Positions 54,699-64,000 of a stretch of 64,000 nucleotides of DNA are shown here, in pieces. The notes under the pieces are model-generated. The model was not told where the DNA came from, made no database searches, and saw nothing but the letters and a program-made list of their open reading frames with translations. The stretch covers positions 62,001 through 126,000 of the forward strand of contig NZ_AUCE01000012.1 of assembly GCF_000429605.1 (NCBI RefSeq), given 5' to 3'. Every line of letters begins with the position of its first letter. Position 1 is the stretch's first letter. The position numbers and the translations under genes are program-made. The stretch comes from Azonexus hydrophilus DSM 23864. Its GTDB lineage: Bacteria > Pseudomonadota > Gammaproteobacteria > Burkholderiales > Rhodocyclaceae.

Positions 54699-55065
54699 GG
54701 CCACAGCACACAGGCCCAGACTGTCGCTGCATTGACCAGCGACAGCAGCACCGCAGCGCTGCCCATGTCCTTGGCGCGCTTGGCGAGTTCGTGCTTTTCC
54801 GGCGAGGCCTTGTCGACCACGGCTTCGAGGCCGGAGTTGAGGATTTCGACGATCAGGATGAGCAGGACGCTGCCGATCATCAGCGCCCGGTCGACGCCGG
54901 TTTCGCCGAGAAAAATGGCGAGCGGGATGGCGACGATGGCGAGCAGGACTTCCTCGCGGAAGGCGGCTTCGTTCTTCCAGGCGGCGGTCAGGCCGTCGCG
55001 CGAGTAGCCCAGCGCGTTGAACAGGCGGACGAGGCCCTGCTTGCCTTTGAATTCCTTGTATTCGC

Positions 55066-55069
<4 letters not shown>
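54695..55069 (-). CDS. dgkA: Diacylglycerol kinase
   Basis: A 124-residue membrane enzyme (E. coli DgkA 122) with an amphipathic N-terminus and three helices (about 45-62, 66-84 and 102-120). The catalytic family motif [13 protein letters not shown] and the earlier NEAAFREE are intact. It phosphorylates diacylglycerol to recycle lipid from periplasmic glucan or LPS decoration. The start is GTG at 55069, overlapping the uvrA stop (GTGA), and fits the family N-terminus; an upstream in-frame ATG at 55123 would lie inside uvrA. Confidence 0.9.
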
Positions 55070-57891
<2,822 letters not shown>

Positions 57892-57924
57892 CGCCGTCTT
57901 TTTTGCGTGGGTTGGGGAGCGCCA

Positions 57925-57953
57925 ACTATACGCAAAAGCGGCGTGTTTTGCAC
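57925..57953 (-). promoter_or_regulatory. Probable uvrA promoter
   Basis: On the minus strand, GTGCAA (57948-57953), a 17-base spacer and TATAGT (57925-57930). Transcription would start about 27 bases before the uvrA ATG. The LexA box begins six bases upstream of the -35. Confidence 0.5.
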
Positions 57954-57959
57954 GGAAGG

Positions 57960-57975
57960 CTGTATGGATGTACAG
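57960..57975. promoter_or_regulatory. LexA (SOS) box of uvrA
   Basis: CTGTATGGATGTACAG fits the LexA consensus CTGT-N8-ACAG exactly, with a symmetric extension to 13-base arms (57952-57964 and 57971-57983). It lies just upstream of the uvrA promoter, a known SOS gene. The absence of a T-run on either strand argues against a terminator for the upstream lipoprotein gene. Confidence 0.82.
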
Positions 57976-57988
57976 CCTTCCGTTGGGC

Positions 57989-58573
57989 TCAGCGCTGGCG
58001 TGGGGTGAACACTTCCTGCTCGATCAGCCAGCGACCGTCGATCCGACGCAGTTGCAACTGCTTGATTCCCTGGTCGCTCAGCGCCTGCGAGCGATAGCGC
58101 TGGTCGAAGGTCAGCCAGGCACGGTCGGCGCCCTCGCGGCGGATTTCCGGCTGGCCGAGTTCGAGTTCGATCTGGCCGGCGCGGCCGATGATGCGCTGGC
58201 GGGCGCTGCGCCACTGCGCCGGGCTGACCATGTTGCCTTTGAAATCGGGGTGGTAGTACGCCAGGTAGGCGGCGACATCGCGGCCGGCCCAGGCATCGCG
58301 CCAGCCGGTGAGGAAAAGCGCCAGGCTGTTGTCGGGCGGTGGCGCCGGCTCTGCGACCGGCGCGGGGGCTGGGGCGGCGGGCGTCGCTTCCACTGGTGAC
58401 GGGGCGACGGAAGGTGCCGGCGCTGCCGGTGCGCTTGCTTCCTCGACCATCGGCGGCGGTTCCGGGGCATCGAAAATCGCCGACATCGTGTGGCTGCAGC
58501 CGGCGGTGCCCAGACTCAGGGCGACCAGGCCGGCGGCCATGCCCTGACGGAAGGCGTCGTTGTTGTCTGCCAT
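57989..58573 (-). CDS. Putative lipoprotein with NTF2-like domain
   Basis: A 194-residue exported protein. The N-terminal hydrophobic part ends in the lipobox-like LGTAGC (C26). A long proline/alanine/valine-rich linker (about 33-82) follows, then an NTF2/SnoaL-like domain ([25 protein letters not shown] to the end), of the kind attached to cell-wall-related proteins such as L,D-transpeptidase partners. The signal sequence is unusual in having few positive charges, so lipid attachment is not certain. The start at 58573 has AAGGAG five bases ahead. The function is unknown. Confidence 0.7.
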   Translation of the reverse strand: MADNNDAFRQGMAAGLVALSLGTAGCSHTMSAIFDAPEPPPMVEEASAPAAPAPSVAPSPVEATPAAPAPAPVAEPAPPPDNSLALFLTGWRDAWAGRDVAAYLAYYHPDFKGNMVSPAQWRSARQRIIGRAGQIELELGQPEIRREGADRAWLTFDQRYRSQALSDQGIKQLQLRRIDGRWLIEQEVFTPRQR

Positions 58574-58703
58574 ATGCACTCCTTGTTCAAAACGGGGAAA
58601 TGACGAAACGATAGGCGCAACTATAACCCGGCTGCCGCTCGGGGTGGCTTCGGCAAACCTGCTAATATTGCCGCTTCGCTGCGATGCAACAACACCTATA
58701 ACG

Positions 58704-59909
58704 ATGTCTTCCCCTTCCGATCGCATGAGTCCGCAGGAACGCCGTGTCGGCGCCTCGCTGGCTTCCATCTTCGCCTTGCGCATGCTCGGCCTGTTCCTCA
58801 TCCTGCCGGTGTTTTCCGTGCACGCGGCGACCATGCCCGGCGGCGAAAACCTGATGCTGGTCGGTCTGGCGCTCGGCGCCTACGGCCTGACCCAGGCGGT
58901 ATTCCAGATTCCCTTCGGCATGGCCTCGGATCGCGTCGGGCGCAAGCCGGTGATCATCGCCGGTCTGCTGATATTCGCCCTGGGCAGCTTCATTGCCGCC
59001 TGGGCGCCGGACATGCACTGGATGATCGCCGGCCGCGTGCTGCAGGGCATGGGCGCGATCTCGGCGGCGGTGACGGCGCTGGCCGCCGATCTGACGCGCG
59101 AGGAACACCGGACCAAGGTGATGGCGATGATCGGTTCGTCGATCGGCCTGGTCTTCGCGCTGTCACTGGTCGGCGCGCCGCTGCTCTACGGCTGGGTCGG
59201 CATGGGCGGGTTGTTCACGCTGACCGGCGTGCTGGCGCTGGCCGCCATCGTCCTGCTGCTCAAGGCCGTGCCGGCGGTCGCGAAACCGGTCGGCCAGCAG
59301 AAGCTGCCGCTGCGCACCGTGCTGACCAATCCGGACCTGCTCAAGCTCAATCTCGGCATCGGCACGCTGCACATGATCCAGATGGCCATGTTCGTCGTCC
59401 TGCCGCACGCGCTGCTCAGCCGGGGCGGCCTGGCGGCGCCGGAACACTGGAAGGTTTACCTGCCGGCCGTGCTGGCCTCGTTCGCGATCATGGTGCCGGC
59501 GATCATCGCCGCCGAAAAGAAGGACAAGATGCGGCCGATCTTCCTCGCCGCCATTGCCCTGACCGCCTGCGTCCAGCTCGGCCTGTTCCTGTTCAGCGCC
59601 AGCTTGTGGACGCTGGGCCTGTGGCTGCTGCTGTTCTTCGTCGCCTTCAACATCCTCGAAGCCACGCTGCCGTCGCTGGTCTCGCGTACCGCGCCGCCGG
59701 CCGCCAAAGGCGCGGCGCTGGGCGTGTACAACACCACCCAGGCGATCGGCCTGTTCATCGGCGGAGCAGCCGGGGGCACCATTGCGCAGCATTTCGGTGA
59801 TAATGCGGTGTTTTCCGCCTGCACCGTCCTCGCCCTGATCTGGCTGGTCGTTGCCGGTACGATGAATTTTCCGCAGCGGCGCCCGGCGCCGGCGGGACAA
59901 ACTGCTTAG
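58704..59909 (+). CDS. Major facilitator superfamily transporter
   Basis: A 401-residue inner-membrane transporter with about 12 helices. The MFS loop between helices 2 and 3 is [14 protein letters not shown], preceded by [12 protein letters not shown]. It resembles the YajR/drug-efflux type and has no C-terminal extra domain. The substrate is unknown. The uvrA-MFS-ssb order is common in betaproteobacteria. The start may be ATG 58704 or ATG 58725; the frame is open further upstream, but that part is probably not translated. ssb begins 11 bases after its stop. Confidence 0.87.
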   Translation: MSSPSDRMSPQERRVGASLASIFALRMLGLFLILPVFSVHAATMPGGENLMLVGLALGAYGLTQAVFQIPFGMASDRVGRKPVIIAGLLIFALGSFIAAWAPDMHWMIAGRVLQGMGAISAAVTALAADLTREEHRTKVMAMIGSSIGLVFALSLVGAPLLYGWVGMGGLFTLTGVLALAAIVLLLKAVPAVAKPVGQQKLPLRTVLTNPDLLKLNLGIGTLHMIQMAMFVVLPHALLSRGGLAAPEHWKVYLPAVLASFAIMVPAIIAAEKKDKMRPIFLAAIALTACVQLGLFLFSASLWTLGLWLLLFFVAFNILEATLPSLVSRTAPPAAKGAALGVYNTTQAIGLFIGGAAGGTIAQHFGDNAVFSACTVLALIWLVVAGTMNFPQRRPAPAGQTA

Positions 59910-59920
59910 GAGACAGGAAC

Positions 59921-60385
59921 ATGGCCTCGGTCAACAAGGTGATTCTCGTCGGCAATCTCGGTGCCGATCCCGAAACCCGCTACACGGCCAGCGGCGACGC
60001 CGTCTGCAACATCCGCCTGGCGACGACGGAAAGCTGGAAGGACAAGAACAGCGGCGAGAAGCGCGAAATCACTGAATGGCATCGCGTGGTCTTCTACCGC
60101 AAGCTCGCCGAAATCGCCGGTCAGTACCTGCGCAAGGGCTCGCAGGTGTATCTGGAAGGCCGCATCAAGACCCGCAAGTGGCAGGACAAGGACGGCCAGG
60201 ACCGTTACACCACCGAAATCGAATGTACCGAAATGCAGATGCTGGGCTCGCGCCAGGGCATGGGCGCGCCGGCTTCGCAGGGCGGTGGCGGCGGTTACGA
60301 CGAGCCGACCGATTATTCCCCGGCGCCGCCGAAGAACAAGCCGAAACCCTCCTTCGACGATCTGGGTGACGACATCCCGTTCTGA
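59921..60385 (+). CDS. ssb: Single-stranded DNA-binding protein
   Basis: A 154-residue OB-fold protein. [20 protein letters not shown] and [29 protein letters not shown] are the family core. A glycine-rich linker and the acidic tip DDLGDDIPF, which recruits repair and replication proteins, close the chain. It has GGAG upstream and lies between the MFS gene and the HDOD gene. Confidence 0.96.
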   Translation: MASVNKVILVGNLGADPETRYTASGDAVCNIRLATTESWKDKNSGEKREITEWHRVVFYRKLAEIAGQYLRKGSQVYLEGRIKTRKWQDKDGQDRYTTEIECTEMQMLGSRQGMGAPASQGGGGGYDEPTDYSPAPPKNKPKPSFDDLGDDIPF

Positions 60386-60407
60386 GCCCCAGTAACGAGG
60401 CCTCTCC

Positions 60408-61256
60408 ATGAGCAAAGCCATCACCTTCAAGGTTCTCGAAGACATCGCCAAGGATTTGTCTGGCGACGAGATCACCTTCCCGACCTTCCTCGACATCACC
60501 TTCCAGGTGCGTACCGCACTGAAGGATCCGAACCTGAACGTCGACCAGCTGGCCAAGCTGGTCGGTGCCGAGCCGCTGATGAGTACCAAGATCATCCGCA
60601 TGGCCAATTCGGTGGCGCTCAATCCGTCCGGACGCGAGATCGCCGACGTCAAGAACGGCATCATCCGGGTCGGCATGGAGGCGGTGCGTACGGTGTCGTT
60701 TGCCGTGGCCATGGAGCAGTTGCTCAAGTCCAAGCAGATGCAGCCGTTCGAGGAAATCTCGAAGCGCCTGTGGGAACACACCGCGCATGTGGCCGCGCTG
60801 TCCCGGGTGCTGGCTCGCAAGATGGCCAAGATCAACGGCGACGAGGCGATGTTCACCGGCCTGGTGCACGACATCGGTGTCTTCTACCTGATGTCGCGCG
60901 CCGCCGGCTTCCCGGAACTGATCGCCGACAAGGCCGAACTGCACGCCCTGCTGGTCGGCTGGCACGACAACATCGGCCATGCCCTGCTGTCGGCGCTAGG
61001 CTCGCCGGAGTCGGTACTGCTGGCCGTGCAGGAGCACGAAAACGATCGCGAGATCAAGGACATCCGGACCTTGTCCGACGTCCTCTACGTGGCCAACAAG
61101 ATCGCCAACCGGACATCCTGCTGGCGCGATCCGGCCTACGACGCGCCGGTCGACACCTCGATGCTCGATACCCTGTTCGATGCCGAGACGCTGGCTTCCA
61201 TCGTCGAGGAATCCGAAGAGGAAGTCGCTTCGCTGAAGAAGGCGTTGGGCGCATAA
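60408..61256 (+). CDS. HDOD-domain signalling protein
   Basis: A 282-residue soluble protein with one HDOD domain: FPTFLDITFQVRTALKDPNLNVDQLAKLVGAEPLMSTKIIRMANS is typical, and VHDIGVFYLMS keeps HD residues. The domain is related to HD phosphohydrolases but usually acts as a protein-interaction module in two-component or cyclic-di-GMP signalling. There is no receiver, GGDEF or EAL domain. It lies 22 bases after ssb. Confidence 0.85.
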   Translation: MSKAITFKVLEDIAKDLSGDEITFPTFLDITFQVRTALKDPNLNVDQLAKLVGAEPLMSTKIIRMANSVALNPSGREIADVKNGIIRVGMEAVRTVSFAVAMEQLLKSKQMQPFEEISKRLWEHTAHVAALSRVLARKMAKINGDEAMFTGLVHDIGVFYLMSRAAGFPELIADKAELHALLVGWHDNIGHALLSALGSPESVLLAVQEHENDREIKDIRTLSDVLYVANKIANRTSCWRDPAYDAPVDTSMLDTLFDAETLASIVEESEEEVASLKKALGA

Positions 61257-61331
61257 GTCTGCAGCCGGTCGCCGTTGGGAAACTGTTCAAGCCTACGCGC
61301 AATGGCTGGGCGTCCTAGGTGGTTTCCGTAA

Positions 61332-61359
61332 TTGGCTGGTAACTCTTGGCGTGGATAAT
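61332..61359 (+). promoter_or_regulatory. Probable promoter of the solute-binding protein gene
   Basis: TTGGCT (61332-61337), a 16-base spacer and GATAAT (61354-61359) lie in the 171-base gap between the HDOD gene and the binding-protein gene. Transcription would start near 61366, about 62 bases before the ATG. Nothing else was recognised in this gap. Confidence 0.5.
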
Positions 61360-61427
61360 CACCGGGTCATTTTTCCCGTCATCGGGATAGCTCGCCGCAA
61401 TCGCGGTGAGTTGCCCGAGAAAACTCC

Positions 61428-62552
61428 ATGCGTGCCTTCGTCTTCCTCGTGCGGCTTGTCGCTGCACAATTCTTTCTGCTGTCAGGTGCTCAGGTTGCAG
61501 CCGCCAAGGATCTTCTGGTGGTCCAGGTTGCGCCGCTGAGCGGCCCACAGGGGGTCACCGGCCGCGCCATTGGCGCTGGCGCCCGGCTCTATTTCGATCA
61601 CGTCAATGCCACTGGCGGTATCAACGGCGCCAAGCTGCGCTTTGTCAGCCGCGATGATGGCCAGAATCCCGAAACCACGGTTCGCCTGGTCCGCGAAAGT
61701 CTGGAGCGCGAGGCGCCGGTCGCCTTCATCGGCAGTGTCGGTACCAATAACGTTGAAGCCCTGGTACGTGACGGCGCGCTGGCACGTAGTGGCACGCCCC
61801 TGGTCGGTGCGGTGTCCGGCGCCAGCTCGGTGACCGGGAAACCGTCAATTTTCATCGTTAAGGCCGGTTATCGGGCCGAGATTTCACGTCTCTTCCAGCA
61901 GCTTGGCCAGGTCGGCCAGAAGCGTGTCGGTCTGGTTTTCCAGAAGGATGCACTGGGTGACGACGTGCTCGCTGGCGCCGAAGCCGAGGCGGGCAAGTGG
62001 GGCATCGAACTGGTTGCGCGTGCCGGTTACGAGCGCAATACGACCCAGGTCGAGGGCGCTGTCGAGTCGATGCTGAAGGCCAATCCGGCGTCGATTTTCC
62101 TCGGGGCGACGACGCTGGCGGCGGTCGAATTTGTGCGTCAGTACCGCGAGCGCGGTGGTATTGCGACGATCTACGGTCTTTCCATCATCGATTCGAAAGT
62201 CCTGCTCGACAAGCTCGGGCCAGAAGTTGCTCGCGGCTTTGCCTTCTCGCAGGTGGTGCCGCCGGAAAGCAAGTCGGTACTGCCGCTGGTGCGCGAGTAT
62301 GCCAAGCTGAAGGGGCAGGGCAAGCACGCCGACCTCGGCGCCCGTTCGATGGAGGGCTTCATCGCCGCCAAGGTGCTGGTTGCTGCGTTGCGCAAGGGGG
62401 CCGCCAGCGGAGCCGAAGCCGGCAAGGCGGTGGCGGCGATCCGCAAGCTTGATCTCGGCGGTTACAGCCTCGATTTTTCGGCCAGCGACCGCACTGGCTC
62501 GACCTACGTCGACTTCGCCATGCTTGGCCGTGGCGGCCAGGTCGTTCAGTAA
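61428..62552 (+). CDS. ABC-type periplasmic binding protein (branched-chain amino acid type)
   Basis: A 374-residue periplasmic protein with a signal peptide (about 1-25, cleavage before KDLLVVQVAPLSG). The Peripla_BP_6 pattern is clear: GARLYFDHVNATGGINGAKLRFVSRDDGQNPE, then GAVSGASSVTG and RVGLVFQKDALGDD. Such proteins bind amino acids, amides, urea or aromatic acids. No permease or ATPase gene is in the window on either side, so the transport partner is elsewhere or the protein works as a sensor ligand carrier. It is convergent with the heptose adenylyltransferase gene, eight bases apart. Confidence 0.87.
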   Translation: MRAFVFLVRLVAAQFFLLSGAQVAAAKDLLVVQVAPLSGPQGVTGRAIGAGARLYFDHVNATGGINGAKLRFVSRDDGQNPETTVRLVRESLEREAPVAFIGSVGTNNVEALVRDGALARSGTPLVGAVSGASSVTGKPSIFIVKAGYRAEISRLFQQLGQVGQKRVGLVFQKDALGDDVLAGAEAEAGKWGIELVARAGYERNTTQVEGAVESMLKANPASIFLGATTLAAVEFVRQYRERGGIATIYGLSIIDSKVLLDKLGPEVARGFAFSQVVPPESKSVLPLVREYAKLKGQGKHADLGARSMEGFIAAKVLVAALRKGAASGAEAGKAVAAIRKLDLGGYSLDFSASDRTGSTYVDFAMLGRGGQVVQ

Positions 62553-62560
62553 GACGCCGG

Positions 62561-63049
62561 CTACAGGCGGCGGATCTTCTCGAGCAGCGCCGTCGTCGAT
62601 TTCTGATGGATGAACGGGATGGAATGCACCGTCCCGCCCCAGTCGCGCACTTCGTTGCAGCCAACGATCTTGTCCACCGGCCAGTCGCCGCCCTTGACCA
62701 GGATGTCGGGGCGACAGTCGAGGATGCGCTGCAAGGGCGTGTCCTCGTCGAACCAGGTGACCAGGCTGACACATTCGAGCGCCGCCATGACTGCCAGCCG
62801 GTCGGCCAGCGCATTCACCGGGCGGTCGTCGCCTTTGCCCAGTCGCTTGACCGAGGCGTCGGTATTGAGCGCCACCACCATGCTCGTTCCCAAGGCTGCG
62901 GCCTGCGCCAGGTAAGTGACGTGGCCGCGGTGCAGGATGTCGAAGCAGCCGTTGGTGAATACCAGCGGCCGGGCCAGCCCGGCGCAGCGCTGCGCCAGTT
63001 CATCGGGCGGGCAGATCTTGTTTTCGAAGGCGGGGGACGAGTAGTTCAT
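62561..63049 (-). CDS. rfaE2: D-glycero-beta-D-manno-heptose 1-phosphate adenylyltransferase (stand-alone RfaE2 type)
   Basis: A 162-residue nucleotidyltransferase. VFTNGCFDILHRGHVTYLAQA contains the HxGH active site (H40-H43), and VKGGDW with the later PFIHQKSTTALLEKI are family segments. It adenylates heptose 1-phosphate in LPS inner-core synthesis. Only the adenylyltransferase domain is present; in E. coli it is fused to the kinase in HldE. The start is the ATG at 63049. The kinase (RfaE1) must be elsewhere. Confidence 0.9.
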   Translation of the reverse strand: MNYSSPAFENKICPPDELAQRCAGLARPLVFTNGCFDILHRGHVTYLAQAAALGTSMVVALNTDASVKRLGKGDDRPVNALADRLAVMAALECVSLVTWFDEDTPLQRILDCRPDILVKGGDWPVDKIVGCNEVRDWGGTVHSIPFIHQKSTTALLEKIRRL

Positions 63050-63089
63050 GGCGGACAATGTTCGGCTGAGGCCGGCATTGTACCCCCGC

Positions 63090-64000
63090 TCAGCCGCCCG
63101 GCAGCGCAACCAGGCGGGCCGGTTCCTGTTCCGGGCAGTGGCAGCCGATGCGCCGACAGAGTCGGTCGACGCCGATGATCGACAGCATGCCGTGACGGTC
63201 GCCGGCCCGGCGCATGCCTTCGACCACGCCGATGGTCAGGGTGTCTCCGGCGGCTGCCATGTGGCTGACCGGCTGGATTTCCTCGCGGGCCACTTCGGGA
63301 ATTTCGCCCAGTTCGTCGACCAGCAGGCCGAGGCAGCTCTTGCCATGGGTACGGACCACGATGATCTGGCGCGCCCGCTCGGGGATGTCGGCGCCGGGTG
63401 TCAGCAGGCGTTCGAGGTGTAGCACCGAGATCAGGTTGCCGCGGTACATGCGGACGCCAGCGACCAGGTCGCTCTTGCCGCCGAAGACCGGTGTCAGTTC
63501 CTCGGTGTCGATGGCCTCGACCACATCGTTGGTCGGGATGCCGAGCCATTGCTTGCCGATGTAGAAAGTGGCGATTTCGAGCAGGTCGTTGCCGTTGCCG
63601 ACGCGCCGTGTGCGGCCCTGGGTACTGTTGCGACTGCTCCGGGTGGGGGCGGCCTCACCGACAGCGACGCTGCCGAGCGGGAAAGCCGAAATGGCCAGGA
63701 TGTCGTCCACCTGCCCGTCGCTGGTCTTGTACTCGCGGTAGCCGGCCGATTGGGCGGTGCCGACGGCGTAATACTGCGCGTCGATGTTGACGATGTCGGC
63801 GCAGCGGCCGCCCCGGCCGAGCTTGCGCTGCATCGGGGAGAGCGGGAACAGGCTGTTCGCCGGGTAACGCGGATCGGTGCAGGAAATCACGCGCCCATCC
63901 TCGCGGACGAAGGCCGAGAAGGCCCCGTCGACGATCTGGCCGCTGGCGTCGCGGGGCAGGGCATCGTGGAGCATCGCGGAAAACTGCGGGGCGCCGTCGA
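63090..64000 (-). CDS. CheW-like chemotaxis/signalling protein (5' end outside window)
   Basis: About 303 residues are visible; the N-terminus lies past 64000. The N-terminal visible half (VREDGRVISCTDPRYPANSLFPLSP, YYAVGTAQSAGYREYKTSDG) resembles a Cache or GAF-like sensory segment. The C-terminal half is a CheW domain (LLEIATFYIGKQWLGIPTNDVVEAI, RGNLISVLHLERLL, GLLVDELGEIPEVAREEI). CheW domains link receptors to CheA. A fusion with a sensory part suggests a special coupling protein or a receptor-like chemotaxis protein; no other che genes are in view. Confidence 0.75.
   Translation of the reverse strand, partial: DGAPQFSAMLHDALPRDASGQIVDGAFSAFVREDGRVISCTDPRYPANSLFPLSPMQRKLGRGGRCADIVNIDAQYYAVGTAQSAGYREYKTSDGQVDDILAISAFPLGSVAVGEAAPTRSSRNSTQGRTRRVGNGNDLLEIATFYIGKQWLGIPTNDVVEAIDTEELTPVFGGKSDLVAGVRMYRGNLISVLHLERLLTPGADIPERARQIIVVRTHGKSCLGLLVDELGEIPEVAREEIQPVSHMAAAGDTLTIGVVEGMRRAGDRHGMLSIIGVDRLCRRIGCHCPEQEPARLVALPGG

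Noticed and set aside
58664-58702. TTGCCG and TATAAC before the MFS gene as promoter
   Set aside because: The spacer is about 23 bases and the start would be at the ATG itself.

Overview
The window is a densely packed, GC-rich (about 64 percent by eye) bacterial chromosome segment. It holds about 55 protein genes, no rRNA or tRNA gene that I could see, no insertion sequence and no CRISPR array. Gene content and order point to a betaproteobacterium, most likely of the Rhodocyclales (Dechloromonas/Azonexus-like): lptD-surA-pdxA-rsmA, dusB-fis-purH-purD, hemC-hemD-hemX-hemY, uvrA next to an MFS gene and ssb, and ubiquinone- and menaquinone-type genes side by side. The genus is an inference from gene content, not a match. 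No stretch over 300 bases lacks a gene; the longest gaps are 7399-7572, 61257-61427, 40951-41092 and 4657-4797.

Left part (1-16.9 kb): a leftward lipid/sugar-carrier operon (PAP2 phosphatase, flippase-like membrane protein, glycosyltransferase cut by the window edge) faces a rightward AlgZ/AlgR-like two-component pair across a perfect 25-bp palindrome. Then come a single-domain response regulator, pepN, and an iron-uptake block: TonB-dependent receptor, PepSY membrane protein, tonB, exbB, exbD. The receptor gene and tonB each carry the same 17-bp dyad upstream, a candidate common operator. A large hybrid sensor kinase follows, convergent with a methyltransferase/thioredoxin pair.

Middle part (16.9-37 kb): heme synthesis (hemC-D-X-Y rightward, hemF leftward), then a long leftward series. 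This runs amgK-murU (peptidoglycan recycling), dinD, pepP, a UbiH-family hydroxylase, menA with an FNR-like site, and dusB-fis-purH-purD ending in a strong terminator. Opposite it runs the outer-membrane biogenesis operon lptD-surA-pdxA-rsmA.

Right part (37-64 kb): the most interesting locus is a leftward four-gene operon (37981-40950) that looks like the Pseudomonas SiaABCD biofilm switch: PP2C phosphatase, SiaB-type kinase, SiaC phosphoprotein, diguanylate cyclase. Here the phosphatase carries a cytoplasmic CBS pair instead of a membrane sensor, and the cyclase lacks the usual inhibitory site. Next are a Crp-family regulator with a Crp-type dyad before its small membrane-protein neighbour, xth, prlC, purC, an HD/HD-GYP protein, DUF3422, an AddA-like helicase-nuclease, dgkA-uvrA with a clear LexA box, MFS, ssb, HDOD, an orphan solute-binding protein, a heptose adenylyltransferase and a partial CheW-like protein. 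Cyclic-di-GMP and phosphorelay signalling genes are frequent throughout.
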